From Acidobacteriota bacterium (GTDB lineage Bacteria > Acidobacteriota > Terriglobia > Terriglobales > Acidobacteriaceae), in assembly GCA_003223595.1 (NCBI GenBank), contig QHVR01000408.1, positions 660-21,313 of the forward strand: DNA of 20,654 nt, given 5' to 3'. The notes under the pieces are model-generated. The model was given only the letters and a program-made list of their open reading frames with translations. It was not told where the DNA came from and did no database searches. Below are positions 8,485-14,806 of the stretch, one piece after another. A program made the translations under genes and the position numbers. The number at the start of each line of letters is the position of its first letter. Positions within the stretch are counted from its first letter, which is position 1.

Positions 8485-8829
8485 TCAAGCAGCTGCGAGT
8501 CTGGAGAGGCCGTGAGCGCGGCGGCGGTCGTGCTTTCTTTGCAACCGGCGTGCGATTGAGGTGGCCGCCTTGTCTACCAGGCAATCGATAGCCAAGTAGG
8601 CGTTTTGGGCGCGCTCTTCAAGCACCCGGGTTGCGCCGGACATAAGGAAAATCGTGAGTTGGCAGCTCTTGTCAACGCCGCCACGAGGACCGTTTAAATC
8701 CCGCACCTGGACGTGCAGTTTGCGGATGTGCTGAGCAAAACGCTGCAGGGCGAAGTTAAGCCGCCGTTGAATGTGCTCGCGAAGCCGGTTGCTGGGCTTC
8801 ATTTTTCGGCCACTGATCTGGATTTGCAT
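8485..8829 (-). CDS. hpf: Ribosome hibernation promoting factor / S30AE family
   Basis: This 114-residue basic protein matches the short HPF/YfiA (S30AE) family: it opens with MQIQISGRKMKPSNRLREHI, has a first helix with regularly spaced Arg/Leu, central beta strands (KLHVQVRDLNG and CQLTIFLMSG), and a second helix (AYLAIDCLVDKAATSIARRL) ending in a basic tail. Such proteins bind the 30S decoding region in stationary phase and block or dimerise ribosomes. At this length it lacks the C-terminal dimerisation domain of long HPF, so it should act as the short form. AGGAGGAGG lies immediately upstream of the ATG. It heads a minus-strand operon of three genes and is divergent from the rubrerythrin unit. 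The tail after residue 100 is low complexity. Confidence 0.85.
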   Translation of the reverse strand: MQIQISGRKMKPSNRLREHIQRRLNFALQRFAQHIRKLHVQVRDLNGPRGGVDKSCQLTIFLMSGATRVLEERAQNAYLAIDCLVDKAATSIARRLQRKHDRRRAHGLSRLAAA

Positions 8830-8899
8830 GCCTCCTCCTAGTAAGTGTCACGACGCGCAGCCTCGAATCAAAGCCGCGCATCAATGGAATGCACGCCAT

Positions 8900-8925
8900 G
8901 TGCCGAGATCTGCGTAATCTGGCAC
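8900..8925. repeat. Imperfect hairpin upstream of hpf
   Basis: GTGCC-G-AGAT and ATCT-GGCAC pair over 9 bp with one bulged base and a 7-nt loop. It is about 70-95 bp upstream of the hpf start. It could be an operator or a leader structure; position is the only functional hint. Confidence 0.3.
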
Positions 8926-9009
8926 GGAGGCAACTCTTTACCCCAGGGGCTTCGAAGCAAGTCACAATCTAAATAGAACCAAAGGCTTGGACGGACTCCG
9001 GCGAGTCCT

Positions 9010-9022
9010 TGCACGCGGTGCA
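9010..9022. promoter_or_regulatory. TGCAC-N3-GTGCA dyad, candidate activator site
   Basis: A perfect dyad TGCAC-GCG-GTGCA lies between the divergent hpf and rubrerythrin genes, about 150 bp upstream of the candidate sigma-54 -24 box at 9174. That distance suits enhancer binding by NtrC-type activators. The half-site resembles that of enterobacterial NtrC (TGCAC/GTGCA), but the spacing is shorter. Another dyad, GGACTC-CGGC-GAGTCC at 8993-9008, sits beside it. Confidence 0.35.
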
Positions 9023-9173
9023 GGATCAGGGAACGGCCACGCGCGAATCGCGCAGCTGTTGTTGTCAAAAGTCTCTGACACTAGGCGTCCGAATGCTTTG
9101 ACAAAAGGCGTGATCGCGTACAGGCAGAATCGCTTCTCGCGCGTGTTCTCTACAATTTGCAAAAAATGCAGAT

Positions 9174-9188
9174 TGGCCCGTGCCTTGC
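9174..9188 (+). promoter_or_regulatory. Candidate sigma-54 promoter of the rubrerythrin-sortase unit
   Basis: TGGCCCG-TGCC-TTGC matches the sigma-54 consensus TGGCACG-N4-TTGC at ten of eleven fixed positions, with the invariant GG and GC exactly 10 bp apart. Transcription would start near 9200, giving a leader of about 48 nt before the rubrerythrin ATG at 9248. An NtrC-type activator with an intact GAFTGA loop is encoded at 13421-14806. A TTGACA at 9098-9103 has no good -10 partner. Confidence 0.6.
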
Positions 9189-9247
9189 GTTTGCTAATGG
9201 CGAGCGATCCCGCTCGACGGGTTCGCAATCCGCGAAAGGAAATTGAA

Positions 9248-9865
9248 ATGGATAAGTTCGCTTCGATCCTGCTCGCCTTCATAGTTGCCGCGGTCGCGTT
9301 ACCGACTTTGGCAACTGCAGCGACGAGCAACACAGTGGAAAATCTGCAAACGGCCTACAACGGAGAGAGCAACGCCCACGCCCGCTATCTCGCTTTTGCT
9401 CAGAAGGCCGACCAGGAACAGTACGGAGAGATTGCCAGCCTTTTCCGGGCGGCAGCGAAGGCTGAGAGTGTTCACGCCGCCAATCACGCGGCTGTCATCA
9501 AGAAATTGGGCGGCACAGCCGAACTCAAACTGGAAACTCCGGTTGTGAAGTCAACCAAAGAGAATCTGGAAGCCGCAATCAAGGGAGAGACCTACGAGCG
9601 AGATACGATGTATCCCGAGTTTCTCAAGCAGGCTCGCGCCGAAGGCAAGCGGCAAGCGGTCCGGACTCTCAACCTGGCCATGATGGCTGAGACTGAACAT
9701 GCCAAGCTCTACGCCGACGCATTGAACAACCTGGCCAATCTCAAAAACACGAAGGCTAAGGAATATTACGTGTGCACGGTGTGCGGATTCACGAGCGCGA
9801 AAGTGGATTATTCGAAGTGCCCCGCGTGTTTCTCGCATAAAGATAAGTTTGAGAAAGTCAGCTGA
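9248..9865 (+). CDS. Exported rubrerythrin
   Basis: The product has 205 residues. A Sec signal peptide (hydrophobic core SILLAFIVAAVALPTLATA, probable cleavage near residue 24) precedes a ferritin-like four-helix domain and a C-terminal rubredoxin domain. All seven expected diiron ligands are visible: E40, E73 and H76 (ExxH), E114, E117, E148 and H151 (ExxH). The rubredoxin iron site is C176-x-x-C179 and C191-x-x-C194. Rubrerythrins reduce hydrogen peroxide with electrons passed through the rubredoxin centre; most are cytoplasmic, so the leader is unusual and implies a periplasmic electron donor. There is no twin-arginine. AAAGGA lies 7 nt before the ATG at 9248; the upstream in-frame extension lacks protein-like sequence. 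It is the first gene after the candidate sigma-54 promoter. Confidence 0.9.
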   Translation: MDKFASILLAFIVAAVALPTLATAATSNTVENLQTAYNGESNAHARYLAFAQKADQEQYGEIASLFRAAAKAESVHAANHAAVIKKLGGTAELKLETPVVKSTKENLEAAIKGETYERDTMYPEFLKQARAEGKRQAVRTLNLAMMAETEHAKLYADALNNLANLKNTKAKEYYVCTVCGFTSAKVDYSKCPACFSHKDKFEKVS

Positions 9866-9869
9866 GCGA

Positions 9870-9891
9870 CGGGTCGCCGACCGGCGACCCG
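9870..9891 (+). terminator. Strong hairpin after rubrerythrin, possible partial terminator
   Basis: A perfect 10-bp GC-rich stem (CGGGTCGCCG / CGGCGACCCG) with a 2-base centre begins 5 bp after the stop codon and is followed by the broken T-tract CTTATTGTT. The weak tract and the next gene only 20 bp away suggest attenuation or 3'-end protection, allowing readthrough and giving more rubrerythrin than downstream product. Confidence 0.55.
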
Positions 9892-9911
9892 CTTATTGTT
9901 AAGGAGCTTTT

Positions 9912-10469
9912 ATGTTTCAGTTTCCGCAAATTCCAAGCTGGGATGCGCTGCACCCGCTGGTCATTCACTTTCCGATCGCACTGTTGTTGATAGCCCCGAT
10001 CTTTGTCCTTTTGGGAGCGCTGCTGCAGCCCGCCAAAGGTCGGCCGTACCTGATTGCTGCGACGGTTCTTCTTCTGCTCGGGACTGCGGGAACATTCATC
10101 GCAGTCGAAACAGGAGAAGCTGCCGGTGAAATCGCGGAGCGAACGGCTGGCGTGCAACAGGTACTGGAAACGCATGAGTCACTGGCCGAGCGCACGCGCG
10201 CCGTGTTCAGCATACTCTCGATAATCTTCATCGCCTTGGTGGCCTTCCCGATGTGGGTGAAGAAGGCGGATCACCGGATGTCGACGACAGTCCTCCCCCT
10301 TGCTTTTCTCGTTCTATATAGCGCGGGAATCCTGCTATTGCTCAACACAGCTCATAACGGGGGCAGGCTGGTGCACGAGTTTGGCGTCCGGGCAATGGTG
10401 AGCGCGCCGGCGGCAGACACGAATGCTGCCATGCCAGCGAAGTCAGAGCGAGAGCTGGAAAGGGATTAG
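9912..10469 (+). CDS. DUF2231 family inner-membrane protein
   Basis: This 185-residue protein has four predicted membrane helices. It begins with the family hallmark LHPLVIHFPIALLL (helix 1), then a second helix followed by ETGEAAGE, a third (FSILSIIFIALVAF), and a fourth ending in NTAHNGGRLVHEFG, which matches the GGxLVxxxG motif of DUF2231. The conserved His residues at the membrane faces suggest metal or haem binding, as proposed for this family near redox proteins; this is unproven. AAGGAG lies 6 nt before the ATG. It starts 46 bp after the rubrerythrin stop, past the hairpin, and its stop lies 6 bp before the sortase GTG. Position makes it a candidate electron-transfer partner of the exported rubrerythrin. 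Confidence 0.85.
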   Translation: MFQFPQIPSWDALHPLVIHFPIALLLIAPIFVLLGALLQPAKGRPYLIAATVLLLLGTAGTFIAVETGEAAGEIAERTAGVQQVLETHESLAERTRAVFSILSIIFIALVAFPMWVKKADHRMSTTVLPLAFLVLYSAGILLLLNTAHNGGRLVHEFGVRAMVSAPAADTNAAMPAKSERELERD

Positions 10470-10475
10470 TGCTCC

Positions 10476-11171
10476 GTGATTACGTGGTCCAAAGCCGTTC
10501 GGGTGTTGAGCCAGGCCCTGCTGATTCTTGGGATTGTGCTGCTGTCCGTGTTTGCGGTCGCTCACATCCACCGTTTGCTTGGGTCTGGCGCAGATCGAGC
10601 CATCTTCGAGAGTTCACGCGTTTTGCCCGAAAGTGAGTTCTCGGCGGGGTTCGGAATAGGTGCAGGCGAAGCTGTCACGCTAGCAGGCGAGTCCACGGTT
10701 AGCTCGCCGCAAGTCGCGTATGTTGCAAAGCCCGCGAGCTACTCCAGCGGAGAAAGCATCGGCGTTCTTCGGATCGCATCGCTTGGAATGGAAGTGCCGG
10801 TGCTCGAGGGCACTGAGAGAATCACTTTGAACCGAGGAGTTGGAAGGATTGCCGGAACTGCGCTGCCCGGGCTCGGCGGGAACATCGGAATTGCCGGACA
10901 CCGGGACAGCTTCTTCCGGCCGTTGAGAAAAATCCGCAGAGGCGATGAAATCGAGCTGCTGACGCGGTCCGGAAGACACGTTTACAGGGTAGATCAGATC
11001 AAGGTGACGAATCCGAAGGACGTCAGCGTCCTTCAGCCGCGGCCAACGCCGTCGTTGACCCTGGTGACCTGCTACCCGTTTTACTATCTTGGCCCTGCGC
11101 CCAAGCGATATATCGTCACAGCGTCGCTGGACTCAAGGTCGAGCACAGAAGCGGTAACTAAGGCTTGGTAG
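10476..11171 (+). CDS. Sortase (class D-like), membrane-anchored transpeptidase
   Basis: The 231-residue protein has one N-terminal membrane anchor (residues about 8-30), a variable linker, and a sortase domain starting near IGVLRIASLGMEVPVLEG. The catalytic triad is complete: H142 in AGHRD, C199 in LVTCYPF, R211 in PKRYIV. TLVTC and the YPF after it resemble class D sortases. Sortases cleave an LPxTG-like signal between Thr and the next residue and transfer the protein to an amine nucleophile. The GTG at 10476 is used; AAAGGG lies 11 nt upstream, a loose spacing. The next gene, 28 bp on, encodes a protein with an LPKTA sorting signal, the obvious substrate. Dedicated one-substrate sortases are known from other Gram-negative bacteria; the nucleophile here is unknown. 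Confidence 0.92.
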   Translation: MITWSKAVRVLSQALLILGIVLLSVFAVAHIHRLLGSGADRAIFESSRVLPESEFSAGFGIGAGEAVTLAGESTVSSPQVAYVAKPASYSSGESIGVLRIASLGMEVPVLEGTERITLNRGVGRIAGTALPGLGGNIGIAGHRDSFFRPLRKIRRGDEIELLTRSGRHVYRVDQIKVTNPKDVSVLQPRPTPSLTLVTCYPFYYLGPAPKRYIVTASLDSRSSTEAVTKAW

Positions 11172-11199
11172 GATTCATGTCTTTATGGAGGAGAAAGCA

Positions 11200-11994
11200 A
11201 TGAAACGTTCCCAGAGAGTGGTTATGATGTCGCTTGTACTAATGTCATTTGTCTGCGCTGTAGGTTTTGGTGTCGCTGCCCAGGACATAAGCCATCCGGC
11301 AACAACCAGAGACGCCGGAGTCGCGAAACATGAAGTTGAAACGACTCACATCAACAACGCAGAGGTAATGCACGTTTCCAACCATCAGATTGTCGTGCGC
11401 CTGGAGAGCGGCAAACTGGAGTTGTTAAACCTGGCGGAGGATACGAAGTTCCAGGTCGATGGCAAGGAACTGACAATGCATGAGCTGAAGCCGGGCACAA
11501 AACTCATGCAAGAGGTGCACACGGTTACAACCCCGCAAGAAGTTACCACGCTGCGGACGGTAAAAGGCAAAGTCTTCAAAGTGAGTGGGCCGCACCTGAT
11601 CTTGCGGTTTCCCGATAACACGACCAAGTCCTACACTGTGCCAGACGGAATCGTGTTTCATATCAACGGGCAAGATAAGACCGTGTTCGATTTACGGGAA
11701 GGCATGGAGATCGACGCCTCTGTGACAACGCTCGCGCCACAGCACGTGATTTCCAAACACACGGTTCTGACCGGGGAGGCGCCCAAAGCATCTGCGGTGG
11801 CATTCGAAGGACCGCTCTTGCTGGAAGCGCCCACGCGGCTCTCCATGCCACCGCTGGTCGCCTCGGTGCAGCCACCCGCAGCGACAGAACTCCCTAAGAC
11901 CGCGAGTGCCGTGCCGCTGATCGGATTATTGGGTCTGGTATCGCTGACAGGCTATGGGGTGTTGAGAGTCGCTGGCCGGAAGGGTTCACGCTGA
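11200..11994 (+). CDS. Secreted LPKTA-anchored protein, probable sortase substrate
   Basis: The 264-residue product has an N-terminal signal peptide (hydrophobic core MMSLVLMSFVCAVGFGVA, cleavage near AAQ), then two gapless tandem copies of a 69-residue beta-rich unit (55-123 and 124-192), a Pro/Ala-rich linker, and a C-terminal sorting signal: LPKTA at 231-235, a hydrophobic helix (VPLIGLLGLVSLTGYGVL), and the basic tail RKGSR. LPxTA fits class D sortases. The repeats share VS, R, F, G, T, L and G positions and read like small beta-barrels; no family name is recognised. AGGAG 6 nt before the ATG at 11200 favours it over the ATG at 11185. It lies 28 bp after the sortase gene, so they are surely co-transcribed. 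Anchoring to peptidoglycan or an outer-layer component is inferred. Confidence 0.88.
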   Translation: MKRSQRVVMMSLVLMSFVCAVGFGVAAQDISHPATTRDAGVAKHEVETTHINNAEVMHVSNHQIVVRLESGKLELLNLAEDTKFQVDGKELTMHELKPGTKLMQEVHTVTTPQEVTTLRTVKGKVFKVSGPHLILRFPDNTTKSYTVPDGIVFHINGQDKTVFDLREGMEIDASVTTLAPQHVISKHTVLTGEAPKASAVAFEGPLLLEAPTRLSMPPLVASVQPPAATELPKTASAVPLIGLLGLVSLTGYGVLRVAGRKGSR

Positions 11995-12028
11995 TTGGCA
12001 AGTGGCAACGCTCACGAATGGAGGGCCG

Positions 12029-12068
12029 CCGACTCAAGTGCCTGCGTTCACTTACCCACTTGAGTCGG
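12029..12068. repeat. Long inverted repeat between the sortase substrate and kinase genes
   Basis: Perfect 12-bp arms CCGACTCAAGTG and CACTTGAGTCGG flank a 16-nt spacer. The spacer holds a second CACTT (12049-12053) that can pair with the same AAGTG, so two hairpins compete. There is no T-tract. It may be an operator in front of the kinase gene, or a 3'-end structure of the substrate mRNA. Confidence 0.5.
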
Positions 12069-12085
12069 GTTGGCGTGGCCGAGCG

Positions 12086-12091
12086 TACAAT
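12086..12091 (+). promoter_or_regulatory. Candidate -10 box of the kinase-regulator pair
   Basis: TACAAT lies 5 bp before the GTG at 12097, so a transcript starting 6-7 bp downstream would be nearly leaderless. No Shine-Dalgarno sequence is seen before this GTG. The nearest -35-like element, TTGAGT at 12060-12065, is 20 bp away and lies in the inverted repeat. Confidence 0.25.
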
Positions 12092-12096
12092 TTAAA

Positions 12097-13428
12097 GTGA
12101 CGCTATTCAAGAGAGCAGCGAAGAGGATTCCTGCGCTGGCGCGTTTTGATTTCGAATCATTCCGCCAGCAGGCGGTGGTCTTTGGCACGCTGAACTTATT
12201 TCTTCTCGCTGCTCTGCTTCTCCTGCATTCGTTGTTCTCTTCCTTGCTGGGTTCGCCATCGCCTGCATTGCTGATCATTCTGGGTACGGCATTTCTGCTG
12301 AAGATGCTGGAACTGCTCTGGCTCTGGGCAGCGATTGGAACTCCGAGCCGGACGCTGGCCGATTTGCTGGTGTGGGCATCCATCCTCTTAAACATCACGC
12401 TGGCGTTGGCGTTGACCTTTCTTACCAATCGCGGAGAAAGTCCGTATTTTGTGCTGCTCGCCATCCCCGTGCTCCAGGCTGCGTATCGCTTCCGGCTGCC
12501 GACGTTGATTGCTGTCATAGTCGTTTGCGATGCCATGACTTTTTTCTGGGTCTGGTATTTCGGGGAATTTCATTCTCCAATGAAAGCGATCGAGTACCTG
12601 GAGTCCGGGGTTCTTTCGGTGGTTTACGCGCTCATGGGATCGCTGGTGTGGCTGCTGGTAAACCAGCTGCGGAGCGATCAGAGCAGATTAGCGCATAGTC
12701 TAGAGGAACTGGAGCGCACGCGAGGAAAGTTGCTGGAGGAAGAGAAGCTGGCGATGGCGGGACGTCTGTCCAGTGCGGTGGCGCACGAGATTCGCAATCC
12801 CGTCTCAATCATTTCCAGTTCGCTGGTGACCGCGGCACGGCCGGAATTGGGGGAGACGGAACGCAAGGACATGTACGAGATCGCGGGCAAAGAGGCTGCG
12901 AGACTGGAGAAGCTGACAGCGGACTTCCTGACGTATGCGCGCCCAACGCAACCGCAGCGAGTACCAACGTCAATCGCGCAAACATTAGGATACGTAGCTG
13001 AAATCGCGAACGTACACGCGGCGAAGCGAAATGTAAAGCTTGGCCTCGAAGTAGATGATGAGTTGCAGGTAGACATTGATCGCGATCAGGTGCAACGCGC
13101 CGTTTTGAACCTGCTGTTAAATGCGATTGATGCGACGCCGGAGGGAGGACAAATTGCGCTGCGGGGCCATCGGGTAAGCAATGGAACTCTCGAAGTGGAA
13201 GTGGAGAATTCTGGGGAACCGATCCCGAAAGAGGCGCTCTCACGGATCTTTGAGCCGTTTTATACCACCAAAGCCCAGGGAACCGGTCTTGGCCTGGCGA
13301 TTTCGAAGAGCATTGCAAAAACGCAAGGCGGTGACCTCGCATTGACCCGCAATGAAGCTGGCCGCGTTTGCTTCACGCTGAGCATCGCCGACGAGGAACC
13401 GGCTCCGGGAGCAAATAACCATGGGTAG
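12097..13428 (+). CDS. Membrane sensor histidine kinase (NtrB-like catalytic core)
   Basis: The 443-residue protein has about six membrane helices in the first 190 residues with short loops, then a short coiled linker (LAHSLEELERTRGKLLEEEK) and a kinase core. The phosphorylated histidine is H230 in AHEIRNP; the ATP-binding domain shows the N box (LLLNAIDATPEGG), the F box (FEPFYTTKAQG) and the G2 box (GTGLGLAIS). There is no PAS or HAMP domain, so the signal is probably sensed in or at the membrane. It overlaps the response-regulator gene by 8 bp, a tight translational coupling that marks them as cognates. The start is uncertain: GTG at 12097 or TTG at 12070, neither with a good ribosome-binding site. 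By position it should sense a cue relevant to the sortase/rubrerythrin unit. Confidence 0.88.
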   Translation: MTLFKRAAKRIPALARFDFESFRQQAVVFGTLNLFLLAALLLLHSLFSSLLGSPSPALLIILGTAFLLKMLELLWLWAAIGTPSRTLADLLVWASILLNITLALALTFLTNRGESPYFVLLAIPVLQAAYRFRLPTLIAVIVVCDAMTFFWVWYFGEFHSPMKAIEYLESGVLSVVYALMGSLVWLLVNQLRSDQSRLAHSLEELERTRGKLLEEEKLAMAGRLSSAVAHEIRNPVSIISSSLVTAARPELGETERKDMYEIAGKEAARLEKLTADFLTYARPTQPQRVPTSIAQTLGYVAEIANVHAAKRNVKLGLEVDDELQVDIDRDQVQRAVLNLLLNAIDATPEGGQIALRGHRVSNGTLEVEVENSGEPIPKEALSRIFEPFYTTKAQGTGLGLAISKSIAKTQGGDLALTRNEAGRVCFTLSIADEEPAPGANNHG

Positions 13429-14806
13429 ATTGCTGATCGTGGATGACGAACCGAACCTGCGGCGAGTGCTGGGTTCGGACCTGAGGCTGGACGGCCACAA
13501 GATCGAGGAAGCGGACGGCGTGAGGTCGGCCGTGTCGTTGCTTACAGAGCACGAATACGATGTGGTGATCACCGACCAAAAGATGCCCGACGGCGATGGT
13601 CTGAAAGTCCTCACGGCTGCGCGCGAAAACGATACCTCGATTGCGGTTATTTTTCTGACTGCCGTGCCAACAATTGAACTTGCGGTAGAAAGCATGCGCC
13701 AGGGCGCATTCGACTTCATCACTAAGCCTTTCAATCCCGAAGTCGTGCGGGCAACCGTGCGGCGGGCCTGTGAACGCACTGGCCTGCTTCGCGAAAATCA
13801 ACTACTCAAATCGACGGTCGGCACCCTGCAAGGGGGAGACACCATCCATGGCAGCGGCCAAGGAATTAAGGATGTTCGGGAGCAAATTGCGCGTGTAGCT
13901 CCAACCGACGCAACCGTTTTGATTATCGGCGAGACCGGTACGGGTAAGGAACTGGTAGCGAGGGCCATCCATCGAAACAGCCGGCGCAGCCAAAAGCCTT
14001 TGGTCGCGGTCAACTGTGCCGCATTCACGGAGACCCTGCTGGAAAGCGAACTGTTCGGACACGAGCGCGGAGCCTTCACTGGCGCAGACCGCGCGCGGCA
14101 AGGTTTATTCGAGGCGGCCAATGGCGGAACCCTTTTTCTGGATGAGGCCGGCGAGATGTCTGCACCAGCGCAGGCAAAATTGTTGCGTGTGCTGGTTGAT
14201 GGGCAGGTACTCCGGATAGGCTCGACTCAACCCCGCACCGTCGATGTGCGAGTTCTGGCAGCGACGCACCGCAATCTGGAGGAGCGAGTGCAGCAGGGGA
14301 GCTTCCGGCAGGATCTTTATTATCGGCTAGCTGTAGTTCCGATTCAGATCCCTCCATTGCGCGAGCGAAGGGAGGACATCGCCGGACTCTGCGAAGTCCT
14401 GTCGGGACAGATCGCGAAGGAGTTGAAGGTAAGGCCAAAGCCAATCAGCGCCGATGCGTTGCGCAAGCTCACCGCGTACGACTTTCCCGGGAACATACGG
14501 GAATTGCGAAACCTGCTGGAACGAGCGCACATTCTCGGAAAGGCTGTTGAGATTACGGCTGAAGAACTTCCTTTAGGCAGCACTGGCGCGGTTGGGGCGC
14601 CCACTGAGAAGGTTGAACTGCGCGATTGGGTCGCGAGATTGCCGCTAGATCTGAATTTGCGCGACACCCTTACGGAGATCGAGAAGAAGCTCATTGAACG
14701 AGCCATGGAACAAGCACAGGGAGTGCAGGCAGAGGCAGCACGTATGCTTGGACTCTCGCGCAGCGATATAGGGTACAAAGTCACAAAATACGCCATAGAA
14801 CGATAA
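13421..14806 (+). CDS. NtrC-family sigma-54-dependent response regulator
   Basis: The 461-residue protein has the three classic parts. The receiver (1-120) has acidic D8/D9, phospho-acceptor D52 in VVITDQKMP, and a conserved Lys in TKPF. The AAA+ domain (about 142-375) has Walker A GETGTGKE (171-177 region), the sigma-54 contact loop GAFTGA at 217-222, and Walker B GGTLFLDE. The C-terminal helix-turn-helix (AEAARMLGLSRSDIGYKV) is of the Fis type. It should bind upstream enhancer dyads and open sigma-54 promoters when phosphorylated by the kinase encoded just upstream. Its ATG overlaps the kinase stop by 8 bp. Candidate targets are the promoter at 9174 and its own downstream region, where a TGCAC-N3-GTGCA dyad lies at 14840. 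Confidence 0.93.
   Translation: MGRLLIVDDEPNLRRVLGSDLRLDGHKIEEADGVRSAVSLLTEHEYDVVITDQKMPDGDGLKVLTAARENDTSIAVIFLTAVPTIELAVESMRQGAFDFITKPFNPEVVRATVRRACERTGLLRENQLLKSTVGTLQGGDTIHGSGQGIKDVREQIARVAPTDATVLIIGETGTGKELVARAIHRNSRRSQKPLVAVNCAAFTETLLESELFGHERGAFTGADRARQGLFEAANGGTLFLDEAGEMSAPAQAKLLRVLVDGQVLRIGSTQPRTVDVRVLAATHRNLEERVQQGSFRQDLYYRLAVVPIQIPPLRERREDIAGLCEVLSGQIAKELKVRPKPISADALRKLTAYDFPGNIRELRNLLERAHILGKAVEITAEELPLGSTGAVGAPTEKVELRDWVARLPLDLNLRDTLTEIEKKLIERAMEQAQGVQAEAARMLGLSRSDIGYKVTKYAIER

Noticed and set aside
8920..8935. TGGCACG, a perfect sigma-54 -24 box on the plus strand
   Set aside because: The -12 position reads AC instead of GC at the required 10-bp spacing, so it cannot be a normal sigma-54 promoter.
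8930..8945. Sigma-54-like element on the minus strand before hpf
   Set aside because: TTGC and the GG spacing fit, but the rest of the -24 box does not match; too weak to annotate.
8987..9247. In-frame upstream extension of the rubrerythrin gene
   Set aside because: The extension is rich in Arg with no protein-like pattern, would hide the signal peptide, and spans the sigma-54 site and two dyads. The ATG at 9248 has a good ribosome-binding site.
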